Below, in pieces: positions 42,183-51,153 of a DNA stretch of 64,000 nt; position 1 is the first letter of the stretch; each line of letters starts with the position of its first letter. The stretch lies in assembly GCF_006715495.1 (NCBI RefSeq), contig NZ_VFNI01000005.1, positions 248,001-312,000 on the forward strand. Reading direction: 5' to 3'. The notes below the pieces were generated by a model. That model searched no databases. It was given only the letters and a program-made list of their open reading frames with translations, and was not told the origin of the DNA. This stretch comes from Herbaspirillum sp. SJZ106 (GTDB lineage: Bacteria > Pseudomonadota > Gammaproteobacteria > Burkholderiales > Burkholderiaceae_D). The translations under genes and the position numbers were made by a program.

Positions 42183-45100
42183 GGCGGATCAGCTCCTCGA
42201 TGCGGGTGACATATTCGTTCAGGCGGAATTGCCTGACCAGTTGGCGAAGGTCGGTGGTGAAGGGCAGGTAGGCGGGAGTGTGCCGTTCCAGTTCGTCGAG
42301 CTGGTGCAGGATGCCCTTGGCATAGCCGATCGCGCCCAGCTCCAGCAGCGCCTGCAGTTTATGGCGGGGCGGCACCAGCATCACCGGCTGGGCGGGCGCC
42401 GTCGTCGCTGCTGCAGCAGCGGGCGGGGGCGCCACCCACTCCAGGCGCAGATGCTGCCGGATCTTGGCCAGCAGTTCGTTGTACGACACCGGCTTGACGA
42501 CGAAGTCGTCGTATAGCGGCGGGTCGCTGCGTTCGTGCAGGTTCTCGAAGGCATCGGCCGAGACCAGGATCACCGGCAGCTGCGCCAGGCCGCGGGCGCG
42601 GATGGCGCGCGCGACCGACCAGCCGTCCATCAGCGGCATGGCAATATCCAGCAGCACAAGGTCCGGTACGCGCCGCGCCAGCGCTTCCATGCAGGCGATG
42701 CCGCTGTCGGCTTCGGCCACCTCGAAGCCCAGCGGCAACAGCATCTCCTTGAGCAGGCGCCGCTGCGAGGCCTGGTCGTCCACCACCAGCACCCGCCGCG
42801 CGGGGCCGGCATAGCCGGTCATCTGGTCTTCCAGCTGCAGGCGCGGGCGCGGCACGTGCACTTCCGGCAGGTAGATTTTCAGGTGGAAGCTGCTGCCGCG
42901 GCCGACCTCGCTCTTGACCGACAGTTCGCCGCCCATGATGTGCGTGAGCATGCGGCTGATCGCCAGGCCCAGGCCGGTGCCGATGTCTTCGCGCAGGTTG
43001 GCGGCATTGCTGCGCTCGAAGGGCAGGAAGATGCGTTCCAGGTCGTCGTCGGCGATGCCGATGCCGGTATCGATGATGTCGAAATAGGCGATCTCGCGCA
43101 TGTAGTGGACCCGCACCGTCACGCTGCCGCGGTCGGTGAACTTGACGGCGTTGCCCAGCAGGTTGATCAGGATCTGGCGCAGCCGCTTCTGGTCGGCGTG
43201 CACGATGTGCGGGATGCGGCCGATCTTCTCGAAGCTGAAGGCCAGGCCCTTTTGCTCGGCCTGGGGCGCGAACATACCGGTGATCTGTTCCAGCAGGCCG
43301 GCCAGCGCCACTTCGTCGGAGGCCAGGCGCATCTTGCCGGCCTCGATCTTGGCGATGTCGAGCAGGCCGTCGATCAGGCTCAGCAGGTGCTCGCCGCTGC
43401 GCCGGATGACCGCAATGGCGTCCTTGCGCGCCGGCGGGATGGTGGCGTCGACATGCAGGATCTGCGCATAGCCGAGGATGCTGTTGAGCGGGGTGCGCAG
43501 CTCGTGGCTCATGCCGGCCACGAAGCGGCTCTTGGCCAGGTTGGCCGATTCGGCGGCTTCCTTGGCGCGCTGCAGTTCGGCGTCGGTCTGCTTGTGCGCT
43601 TCGATCTCCTGCAGCAGCAGGTTGGTCTGGCGCTCGGATTCCTCCTGCGCGACCGCGCGGCTTTCGTTGGTCAGCACCAGCCACCATGAGCCGACCCCGA
43701 GCAGCACCAGCAGCATGCAAAACAGCTTGACGAAGATGCTTTTGATGGAGGCCGGCCCGGCCGTCGCCAGGCCGGAACTGTCGGCCATCTGCTGGAAGTA
43801 CAGCATCCACAGGATGACCGCCAGGCCGCCGGCCAGCGTGCCGAACACGATCAGGTAGTGGCTGATGCGGGTATTGAGCTTGAGCGTGAAGCGCGCCGGC
43901 ACCAGGCTGCGCAAGGTCTGGAAGATCTGGTTGGGCAGGCGCGCCGCGGGCGCCTTGCAGCGGTCGTTGCAGCGCGCGTCGAGCGAGCAGCACAGCGAGC
44001 AGATCGAGCCCTGGTAAGCCGGGCAGTACGCCATGTCGGGCGTTTCGAAACGGTTGCCGCAGATCACGCAGTCGAGCTGGCCCTGGGCGTGGCTGTGGTC
44101 GGACAAGGTGTCGCGCCGGGCGATGTAGTAACGGCTCCTGGTGGCGACGGCGATCAGCGGCGCGCACAGCAGCGCCGTGCCCAGCGCGATGAAGGGCGCC
44201 ATCGCCGCGGCCAGCTTGCCCAGCACGCCCGACATGGCGATCGCCGACAGCAGCGAGGCGATCGCCATCGCGCCCACGCCCACCGGATTGACATCGTACA
44301 GGTGGGCGCGCTTGAACTCGATATGGGCCGGACTCAGCTTGAGCGGCTTGTTGATGACCAGGTCCGAGACCACCGCGCCGATCCAGGAAATCGCCACCAG
44401 GCTGTACAGCGCCAGCACATGCTCCAGCGCATTGAACACGCCCAGCTCCATCAGCAGCACCGCGATCAGCACGTTGAACACCAGCCACACCACGCGGCCG
44501 GGATGGCTGTGGGTCACCCGCGCGAAGAAGTTGGACCAGGCCAGCGAACCGGCGTAGGCGTTGGTGACGTTGATCTTGATCTGCGACACCACCACGAACA
44601 GCACCACCGCGCCCAGCGCCAGCGCCGGATTGGAAAAGACGTACTGGTAGCCGATCAGGTACATCTGGGTCGGCTCCACCGCCTTGGCCATCGGCACCTC
44701 GTGCTGGATGGCGAGGAAGGCCAGCAGCGCGCCGCCCAGCATCTTGGCGCCGCCCAGCAATATCCAGCCGGGCCCGGCCAGCAGCAGGGCGGTCCACCAG
44801 CGGCCGCGGTTGGCCGCGGTCTTTTCCGGCAGGAAGCGCAGGAAGTCGACCTGCTCGCCGATCTGCGCGATCAGCGAGAAGGCCACCGTGGCGGCGGCGC
44901 CGAAGAGCAGGATGTTGAACGAGCTACCATCCTCGGCACGCCCGGCGAAGGTGAGCAGGTTGGCCAGCGCCTCCGGTTCCTTGTACAGCACGCAGATGTA
45001 GGGCAGGGCCAGCAGCACGATCCACAGCGGTTGCGTCCACATCTGCAGGCGGTTGATCAGGGTAATGCCGTAGGCCACCATGGGGATGATGATCAGCGAG

Positions 45101-45573
45101 CACAGCACATAGCCGTAGACCAGCGGCAGGCCGAAATAGATCTCGATGGCCTGGGCCATGATGGCCGCCTCCAGCGCGAAGAAGATGAAGGTGAAGCTGG
45201 CGTAGATCAGCGAAGTGACGGTGGAGCCGATGTAGCCGAAGCCGGCGCCGCGCGTGAGCAGGTCCATGTCGACGCCATAGCGGGCGGCGTAATAGCTGAT
45301 CGGCAGCCCGGTCAGGAAGAACAGCACCACCACGCAGGCGATGGCCCAGAAGGTGTTGGTAAAGCCGTAGCTCAGGGTGATGGCGCCGCTGATGGCCTCC
45401 AGCGCCAGGAACGAGGTCGCGCCCAGCGCCGTGTTGGCCAGGCGGAACTCCGACCAGCGCCGGAACGAGCGCGGCGTATAGCGCAGCGCGTAGTCTTCCA
45501 GCATCTCGTTGGCGACCCAGGTGTTGTAGTCGCGCCGGACTTTGACGATGCGTTGCGTGGCGGGATTGGTCAC
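42160..45573 (-). CDS. Hybrid histidine kinase with NCS1-permease sensor domain
   Basis: An 1137-residue fusion. Residues 1-480 resemble a cytosine/purine/allantoin (NCS1) permease: about 12 hydrophobic segments, start RYTPRSFRRWSEFRLANTAL. Residues 502-539 form a Cys-rich cluster (C502, C505, C517, C525, C528, C529, C535, C539) that could bind zinc. Two more transmembrane helices (about 573-593, 612-634), a coiled coil, then HisKA with His690 (GMSHELRTPLNS), HATPase (DTGIGI, GTGLGLAI) and a receiver domain (Asp976). It likely senses, and may move, a small nitrogen compound, then signals to the overlapping LuxR-type regulator. Divergent from urt-amiE-fmdA. Confidence 0.92.
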   Translation of the reverse strand: MTNPATQRIVKVRRDYNTWVANEMLEDYALRYTPRSFRRWSEFRLANTALGATSFLALEAISGAITLSYGFTNTFWAIACVVVLFFLTGLPISYYAARYGVDMDLLTRGAGFGYIGSTVTSLIYASFTFIFFALEAAIMAQAIEIYFGLPLVYGYVLCSLIIIPMVAYGITLINRLQMWTQPLWIVLLALPYICVLYKEPEALANLLTFAGRAEDGSSFNILLFGAAATVAFSLIAQIGEQVDFLRFLPEKTAANRGRWWTALLLAGPGWILLGGAKMLGGALLAFLAIQHEVPMAKAVEPTQMYLIGYQYVFSNPALALGAVVLFVVVSQIKINVTNAYAGSLAWSNFFARVTHSHPGRVVWLVFNVLIAVLLMELGVFNALEHVLALYSLVAISWIGAVVSDLVINKPLKLSPAHIEFKRAHLYDVNPVGVGAMAIASLLSAIAMSGVLGKLAAAMAPFIALGTALLCAPLIAVATRSRYYIARRDTLSDHSHAQGQLDCVICGNRFETPDMAYCPAYQGSICSLCCSLDARCNDRCKAPAARLPNQIFQTLRSLVPARFTLKLNTRISHYLIVFGTLAGGLAVILWMLYFQQMADSSGLATAGPASIKSIFVKLFCMLLVLLGVGSWWLVLTNESRAVAQEESERQTNLLLQEIEAHKQTDAELQRAKEAAESANLAKSRFVAGMSHELRTPLNSILGYAQILHVDATIPPARKDAIAVIRRSGEHLLSLIDGLLDIAKIEAGKMRLASDEVALAGLLEQITGMFAPQAEQKGLAFSFEKIGRIPHIVHADQKRLRQILINLLGNAVKFTDRGSVTVRVHYMREIAYFDIIDTGIGIADDDLERIFLPFERSNAANLREDIGTGLGLAISRMLTHIMGGELSVKSEVGRGSSFHLKIYLPEVHVPRPRLQLEDQMTGYAGPARRVLVVDDQASQRRLLKEMLLPLGFEVAEADSGIACMEALARRVPDLVLLDIAMPLMDGWSVARAIRARGLAQLPVILVSADAFENLHERSDPPLYDDFVVKPVSYNELLAKIRQHLRLEWVAPPPAAAAATTAPAQPVMLVPPRHKLQALLELGAIGYAKGILHQLDELERHTPAYLPFTTDLRQLVRQFRLNEYVTRIEELIRHDLNDVR

Positions 45574-45726
45574 ATATTGCTCGCGTTGTTGTCAGGGGGC
45601 CGGAGGCCGTGCGCGAGAAGCCCGCTCGTGCCGGCGGAGCTTGTCCCATCCTGCGGGACAGCATCTTTCGGCGGCGCTGCTTCCTGCGCTTCTTGCTAGC
45701 AATTTTCAAACCAATCGGCCGGCGAG

Positions 45727-45750
45727 GGCATACGTCAAATGACGTATGCC
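45727..45750. promoter_or_regulatory. Palindrome 1, candidate response-regulator site
   Basis: GGCATACGTCA and its exact inverse TGACGTATGCC flank AA: a perfect 24-bp palindrome. Its 16-bp core TACGTCAAATGACGTA has the same TACGT-N6-ACGTA form as the site at 45905-45920. Confidence 0.65.
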
Positions 45751-45904
45751 GCCGGGCCATTTCTCGCCGGTTTCACCAAAACATCGCAGGCCAGGGGTTT
45801 TGCGCAGGCTTGCGCGGCGCGGCGATGGATGCCCGATGCACCAATAACATGCCGCGCGTGTTCGAAACATGTGCGCGCGGGCCCGGCCGGATACGCCCGG
45901 CCGT

Positions 45905-45920
45905 TACGTCGAACAACGTA
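45905..45920. promoter_or_regulatory. Palindrome 2, candidate response-regulator site
   Basis: TACGTCGAACAACGTA: TACGT-N6-ACGTA, identical half-sites and spacing to the core of the first palindrome, 174 bp away centre to centre and about 207 bp before the urtA-like start codon. Confidence 0.6.
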
Positions 45921-46126
45921 TTGTTGCACTGCATCGCCAACCCTATTCTTCGTCCCAGAACGACGGACAGCGCAGTGCCGGCGGGCGCAGCGGGGGAACA
46001 GCTCGCATGCCCGCATCCAAGTTGCGGCGCCGTCCGCATTCGTTTCGACCGGCCCGTTCCGGCGCCGGCCTGGCAAGGCCACGATCGCTTCTACAACATC
46101 CAACAAAGCCTCGAAAGGAGTACCGC

Positions 46127-47383
46127 ATGTCGCACCGTTCCTCTTCCAGACCGCCTTCGCCCCAACGCCGCAAGATCCTGGCGGGACTGGCCGCCGGTGC
46201 GGCTGCCGCCGCGCTGCCGGGCCTGGCTTCGGCGCAGCAGTTCCCGACCGCCAAGGTCAACACCACCAAATTGGCCATCACCGACACCGAAGTCACCGTC
46301 GGCCAGCTGCACTCGGCCACCGGCACCATGGCCATCAGCGAAACCGGTTCGATCCAGGCCGAGCGCTTGGCGATCGACCAGATCAACGCCATGGGCGGCA
46401 TCCTCGGCCGCAAGATCAAGATCATCCAGGAAGACGGCGCCAGCGACTGGCCGACCTTCGCCGAGAAAGCCAAGAAGCTGCTGGAGAACGACCGCGTCGC
46501 GGCCGTGTTCGGCTGCTGGACCTCGGCCTCGCGCAAGGCCGTGCTGCCGGTGTTCGAGAAGGACAACGGCCTGTTGTACTACCCGACCTTCTATGAAGGC
46601 CTGGAACAGTCCAAGAACGTGTTCTATACCGGGCAGGAGGCGACGCAGCAGGTGCTGGCCGGGCTGAACTGGGTGGCCAAGGAAAAGAAGGCCAAGACCT
46701 TCTTCCTGGTCGGCTCGGACTACATCTGGCCGCGCACCTCCAACAAGATCGCGCGCAAGCATATCGAAAACGTGCTCAAGGGCTCGGTGGTGGGCGAGGA
46801 GTACTACCCGCTCGGCAATACCCAGTTCGGTTCGCTGATCAACAAGATCAAGCTGAAAAAGCCCGACGTCATCTTCGCCGACGTGGTCGGCGGCAGCAAC
46901 GTGGCCTTCTACAAGCAGCTCAAGGCGGCCGGCGTCACCGCCAAGACCCAGAACCTGCTGACCATCTCGGTGACCGAGGATGAAATGCTGGGCATCGGCG
47001 GCGAGAACGTCGAAGGCTTCTTCGCCTCGATGAAGTATTTCCAGAGCCTGGACAACGCCAACAACAAGAAATTCGTGGCCGAGTTCAAGGCCAAATTCGG
47101 CGCCAACTCGGTGATCGGCGACGTCACCCAGGCCGCCTACCTCGGCCCCTGGCTGTGGAAGGCGGCGGTCGAGAAGGCCGGCAGCTTCGATGTCGACAAG
47201 GTGGTCGCGGCTTCGCCCGGCATCGAACTCAAGACCGCGCCGGAAGGCTACGTCAAGGTTCACGAGAACCATCACCTGTGGAGCAAGACCCGCATCGGCC
47301 AGGCGCAGAAGGATGGCCAGTTCAAGGTCGTCTACGAGTCCGATCTGATCGAGCCCAATCCTTTCCCCAAGGGTTACCAGTAA
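46127..47383 (+). CDS. urtA: Urea/short-chain amide ABC transporter binding protein
   Basis: A 418-residue periplasmic ligand-binding protein of the UrtA/FmdD/AmiC family. Leader SPQRRKILAGLAAGAAAAAL has a twin-arginine-like pair and ends near ASA-Q. Mature protein: VGQLHSATGTMAISETGSIQ, FGCWTSASRKAVLPVFEKDN, and the UrtA-like C-terminus HHLWSKTRIGQAQKDGQFKV. Could bind urea, formamide or acetamide; downstream amidases favour amides. Ribosome-binding site AAAGGAG. Confidence 0.92.
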   Translation: MSHRSSSRPPSPQRRKILAGLAAGAAAAALPGLASAQQFPTAKVNTTKLAITDTEVTVGQLHSATGTMAISETGSIQAERLAIDQINAMGGILGRKIKIIQEDGASDWPTFAEKAKKLLENDRVAAVFGCWTSASRKAVLPVFEKDNGLLYYPTFYEGLEQSKNVFYTGQEATQQVLAGLNWVAKEKKAKTFFLVGSDYIWPRTSNKIARKHIENVLKGSVVGEEYYPLGNTQFGSLINKIKLKKPDVIFADVVGGSNVAFYKQLKAAGVTAKTQNLLTISVTEDEMLGIGGENVEGFFASMKYFQSLDNANNKKFVAEFKAKFGANSVIGDVTQAAYLGPWLWKAAVEKAGSFDVDKVVAASPGIELKTAPEGYVKVHENHHLWSKTRIGQAQKDGQFKVVYESDLIEPNPFPKGYQ

Positions 47384-47391
47384 GCGCTATC

Positions 47392-47411
47392 GCCGGGCAT
47401 TGGCGCCCGGC
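47392..47411 (+). other. Stem-loop between urtA and urtB
   Basis: GCCGGGC (47392-47398) pairs with GCCCGGC (47405-47411) around six bases, just after the binding-protein stop codon. No T-tract. Such hairpins often stabilise the binding-protein mRNA so it is made in excess over the permease. Confidence 0.5.
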
Positions 47412-47495
47412 CATCCTGCAGCAAAGCGGCGGCGCCTGTTGTGACATGCGGGCGCTGCCGCCCCTGTAAATCGTTTCCCAAGGCGGGAGTCAATC

Positions 47496-48413
47496 ATGGT
47501 TTCTCTATCCGAATTCGGCGCCATCCTCGCCATGCAGGGCTTCAATGGCCTCTCGGTATTTTGCGTCCTGCTGCTGATGGCGCTGGGCCTGGCCATCATC
47601 TTCGGGCAGATGGGCGTGATCAACATGGCGCATGGCGAGTTCCTGACCATCGGCGCCTACATCACCTACCTGCTGTCGCACCTGACCACCACCTACGCGC
47701 CCAGCCTGCAGCCGTTCTACTTTTTCGGCGCGGTGGCGCTGTCCTTCGCGGTGGCCTACGGCGTGGGCTATCTCACCGAACTGCTGCTGATCAGCCGCCT
47801 CTACAAGCGCCCGCTGGACACGCTGCTGGCGACCTGGGGCCTGTCGCTGGCGATGCAGCAGACCTTCCGCTCCATCTTCGGCGCCAAGGAAGTCAGCGCC
47901 ACCTTGCCGGACTGGCTGCTGGGTTCGTTCAAGCCGACCGACTCGATCGACATCCCGATCAACGGCCTGTTCATGATGGGGCTGACGGTGCTGCTCACCG
48001 GCGCCATCTTCGTGCTGCTGTTTCGTTCGCGCTGGGGCTTGCAGGTGCGCGCCACGATGCAGAACCGGGTCATGAGCGGCGCGGTGGGCATCAATACCCG
48101 CAAGGTCGACCGCACCACCTTCGCACTCGGCTGCGGTGTGGCCGGGGTGGCCGGTGCGGCGTTCACCACGATCGGTTCGACCGGCCCTACCAGCGGCTCG
48201 CTGTACATCGTCGACACCTTCCTGGTGGTGGTGTTCGGCGGCGCGCAGAGTTTGGTCGGCACCATCGCGTCGGCGTTCTCGATTGCCCAGACCCAGTCCA
48301 CCGCCGAGTTCTTCCTGACCGGTTCGATGGCTAAGGTGCTGACGCTGTCGGCGGTGATCCTGATCCTGATGCTGCGTCCGCAAGGACTGTTCTCGTCCAA
48401 GGTGCGCAAATGA
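47496..48413 (+). CDS. urtB: Branched-chain-type ABC permease UrtB
   Basis: A 305-residue LivH-type permease with about eight transmembrane helices. QMGVINMAHGEFLTIGAYIT and the conserved FAIGCGVAGVAGA-like stretch (TFALGCGVAGVAGAAFTTIG) are typical of UrtB. Lacks the long N-terminal extension found in some UrtB proteins. Ribosome-binding site AAGGCGGG is moderate. Confidence 0.93.
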   Translation: MVSLSEFGAILAMQGFNGLSVFCVLLLMALGLAIIFGQMGVINMAHGEFLTIGAYITYLLSHLTTTYAPSLQPFYFFGAVALSFAVAYGVGYLTELLLISRLYKRPLDTLLATWGLSLAMQQTFRSIFGAKEVSATLPDWLLGSFKPTDSIDIPINGLFMMGLTVLLTGAIFVLLFRSRWGLQVRATMQNRVMSGAVGINTRKVDRTTFALGCGVAGVAGAAFTTIGSTGPTSGSLYIVDTFLVVVFGGAQSLVGTIASAFSIAQTQSTAEFFLTGSMAKVLTLSAVILILMLRPQGLFSSKVRK

Positions 48414-48456
48414 TGCCGGCGGCCTTTTCCCGACTTATCCACCGCGAGGTTCGACC

Positions 48457-49644
48457 ATGAATGCAGCGTATGAAAAATTATTGGGCGGCAAGTCAGGCCT
48501 GATCGGGCTCCTGGCGATGGCGGTCTTGCTGCTGGCGGTGTTCCCGCTGGCGCTGGACATGTTCCGCCTCAACCTGGTCGGCAAGTACCTGTCCTACGCC
48601 TTCGTGGCGGTGGGTCTGGTGCTGTGCTGGGGCTACGGCGGCATCCTGAGCCTGGGGCAGGGCGTGTTCTTCGGCGTCGGCGGCTATTGCATGGCGATGT
48701 TCCTGAAGCTGGAAGCGTCCGACCCCATCAGCACCAAGATCCAGTCGACCCCGGGCATTCCCGACTTCATGGACTGGAACCAGCTGACCGAACTGCCGGC
48801 CATGTGGCAACCCTTCCACAGCTTCGGCTTCACCGTGCTGGCGGTGCTGGCGGCGCCGACGCTGCTGGCCTTCCTGATCGGCCTGGCGATGTTCAAGCGG
48901 CGCGTGGGCGACGTGTATTTCTCCATCGTCACGCAGGCCATCGCCGCCATCCTGTCGATCCTGATCATCGGCCAGCAGGGCCTGACCGGCGGCGTCAACG
49001 GCATCACCGACCTGAAGACGCTCATGGGCTGGGACATCCGTACCGACAGCGCCAGGCTGATCCTGTACTTCGTCAATGCCGGGCTGCTGTTCGCCTGCAT
49101 CCTGGCCGGCCGTTACATCCTGTCTTCCAAGCTCGGCCGCCTGCTGGTGGCGATGCGCGACAAGGAAGAACGGGTGCGCTTCTCCGGCTACGACGTGGCC
49201 AGCTTCAAGATCTTCGTGTTTTGCGCCGCGGCCATGTTCTCGGCCATCGGCGGCGCCATGTTCACGCTGCAGGTGGGCTTCATGTCGCCTTCGTTCGTGG
49301 GCATCGTGCCCTCGATCGAGATGGTGATCTACGCCGCGGTGGGCGGGCGCATGTCATTGCTGGGCGCGGTGTACGGCACGCTGCTGGTGAATTTCGGCAA
49401 GACCTATTTCTCCGAGACTTTCCCCGAGCTCTGGCTGTTCCTGATGGGCGGCCTGTTCATCGCGGTGGTCATGTACTTTCCCAACGGCCTGGCCGGCCTG
49501 TACCAGACCCAGGGCAAGCGGCTGCTGGCGCGCCTGCGCGGCAAGCCGGCCACCGCGCCGGAACCGGCCAAGCCCAAGGCCGCCGTGGCCGAGACTACCC
49601 GCGACGGCATCGAGCCCGTCGCCACCCTGGAGGCCAGCAAATGA
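48457..49644 (+). CDS. urtC: Branched-chain-type ABC permease UrtC
   Basis: A 395-residue LivM-type permease: CWGYGGILSLGQGVFFGVGG, GLTGGVNGITDLKTLMGWDI and RDKEERVRFSGYDVASFKIF are UrtC hallmarks. The C-terminus is a Lys/Pro/Ala-rich cytoplasmic tail (PATAPEPAKPKAAVAETTRD). ATGA overlap with urtD. Confidence 0.93.
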   Translation: MNAAYEKLLGGKSGLIGLLAMAVLLLAVFPLALDMFRLNLVGKYLSYAFVAVGLVLCWGYGGILSLGQGVFFGVGGYCMAMFLKLEASDPISTKIQSTPGIPDFMDWNQLTELPAMWQPFHSFGFTVLAVLAAPTLLAFLIGLAMFKRRVGDVYFSIVTQAIAAILSILIIGQQGLTGGVNGITDLKTLMGWDIRTDSARLILYFVNAGLLFACILAGRYILSSKLGRLLVAMRDKEERVRFSGYDVASFKIFVFCAAAMFSAIGGAMFTLQVGFMSPSFVGIVPSIEMVIYAAVGGRMSLLGAVYGTLLVNFGKTYFSETFPELWLFLMGGLFIAVVMYFPNGLAGLYQTQGKRLLARLRGKPATAPEPAKPKAAVAETTRDGIEPVATLEASK

Positions 49645-50408
49645 GCGACGCACCCATCGGATTCGAATCGGATGCCCACCCGGTATTGGCGATCGAAGAC
49701 CTCACCGTTTCCTTCGACGGCTTCAAGGCGGTCGACAAGCTGAACCTGTACGTGCAGCGCAACGAGGTGCGGGTGGTGATCGGCCCCAACGGCGCCGGCA
49801 AGACCACCGTGCTGGACCTGATCTGCGGCAAGACGCGCGCCACCTCGGGCAGCATCCGCTTCAACAACCACGAACTTACCAAGATGAGCGAGCACGCCAT
49901 CGTGCGCGCCGGCGTCGGGCGCAAGTTCCAGACGCCGTCGATCTACGAGAACCTTTCCGTGTTCGAGAACCTGGAGATGTCCTTCCCGCGCGGCCGCAAG
50001 GTGTTCGGCGCGCTGACCTTCAAGCGTTCGCCGGATGTGGTGGCGCGGGTGGAGGCAGTGGCCGCCGAGATCTTCCTCGAGCGGCAACTGCATACCCAGG
50101 CCGACCTGCTCTCGCACGGGCAGAAGCAGTGGCTGGAGATCGGCATGCTGCTGATGCAGGAGCCGGAACTGCTGATGCTGGACGAGCCGGTGGCCGGCAT
50201 GAGCGTTTCCGAGCGCGAGCAGACCGCGCAGCTGCTGGGGCGCATCAGCCAGGGGCGCTCGGTGGTGGTGATCGAACACGACATGGACTTCGTCAAGAGC
50301 ATCGCGCACAAGGTCACCGTGCTGCACCAGGGGAAGATCCTGGCCGAGGGCAGCATGGACAAGGTGCAGTCCGACCCCAGGGTGATCGACGTCTATCTCG
50401 GCCACTAA
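49641..50408 (+). CDS. urtD: ABC transporter ATP-binding protein UrtD
   Basis: A 255-residue LivG-type ATPase. Walker A GPNGAGKTTVLDLI, signature LLSHGQKQWLEIGMLL (the LSxGQ variant of UrtD), Walker B ELLMLDEPVAGM and switch His in VVVIEHDMDFVK. Pairs with UrtE. Confidence 0.94.
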   Translation: MSDAPIGFESDAHPVLAIEDLTVSFDGFKAVDKLNLYVQRNEVRVVIGPNGAGKTTVLDLICGKTRATSGSIRFNNHELTKMSEHAIVRAGVGRKFQTPSIYENLSVFENLEMSFPRGRKVFGALTFKRSPDVVARVEAVAAEIFLERQLHTQADLLSHGQKQWLEIGMLLMQEPELLMLDEPVAGMSVSEREQTAQLLGRISQGRSVVVIEHDMDFVKSIAHKVTVLHQGKILAEGSMDKVQSDPRVIDVYLGH

Positions 50409-50425
50409 ACCATCCGGAGCCAGCC

Positions 50426-51115
50426 ATGTTCAACGTCTCGCAACTCGCCTCCGGCTATGGCCAGAGCGCGGTCATCCACGACATCAACCTGTCGGTGGCC
50501 AAGGAAGAAATCGTCGCCATCATGGGCCGCAACGGCATGGGCAAGACCACGCTGTTCAAGACCCTGATGGGCATCTTGCCGCTGCGCGGCGGCAGCATCA
50601 GCATCGACGGCGTCGAGCTGGGCGGCATGGAAAGCCACCAGCGCGTGGCGCGCGGCGTGGCCTACGTACCGCAAGGGCGCATGATCTTCCCCGGCATGAC
50701 GGTGCTGGAAAACATCCAGACCGGCCTCGGCCCGGCCGCGCGCGGCAAGGTGCCCGACGAGCTGTACGCGCTGTTCCCGGTGCTCTACGACATGCGCGGC
50801 CGCAAGGGCGGCAACCTCTCGGGCGGGCAACAGCAGCAGCTGGCGATCGCCCGCGCGCTGGCGACCAATCCGCGCGTGCTGCTGCTGGACGAGCCGACCG
50901 AGGGCATCCAGCCGTCCATCATCAAGGACATCGCGCGCAGCCTCAAGGAGATCCGCAAGATCCGCGCGCTGACCATCATCGTGTCGGAGCAGGTGCTCAG
51001 CTTCACGCTGGAGATCGCCGACCGTTTCCTGGTGATCGACAAGGGGCGCTTCGTCTACGAGGACACGCGCGACCACGTCGATGCGCCGACCATCAGCAAG
51101 TACCTGTCGGTGTAA
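50426..51115 (+). CDS. urtE: ABC transporter ATP-binding protein UrtE
   Basis: A 229-residue LivF-type ATPase. Walker A GRNGMGKTTLFKTLMG, signature NLSGGQQQQLAIARAL, Walker B VLLLDEPTEGIQP. It ends 38 bp before amiE with no terminator, so the amidases are part of the same operon. Confidence 0.94.
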   Translation: MFNVSQLASGYGQSAVIHDINLSVAKEEIVAIMGRNGMGKTTLFKTLMGILPLRGGSISIDGVELGGMESHQRVARGVAYVPQGRMIFPGMTVLENIQTGLGPAARGKVPDELYALFPVLYDMRGRKGGNLSGGQQQQLAIARALATNPRVLLLDEPTEGIQPSIIKDIARSLKEIRKIRALTIIVSEQVLSFTLEIADRFLVIDKGRFVYEDTRDHVDAPTISKYLSV

Positions 51116-51153
51116 GCCGATTTTTACCGTAGTTTTCGCCAAGGAGTGAAGCC

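Larger units (their letters stand above)
45574..46126. other. 553-bp divergent regulatory region
   Basis: Lies between the permease-kinase gene and urtA-like gene. It holds two 16-bp palindromes with the same half-sites and a run of AT-rich sequence near 45695-45715. No supported gene; long ORFs here run antisense or out of frame into urtA. The last 200 bp would be the urtA leader, with AAAGGAG 8 bp before its ATG. Confidence 0.6.

Noticed and set aside
43858-45699. Plus-strand open frame of 613 codons opposite the permease-kinase
   Set aside because: Antisense artefact; the kinase frame has all domain motifs and a proper start.
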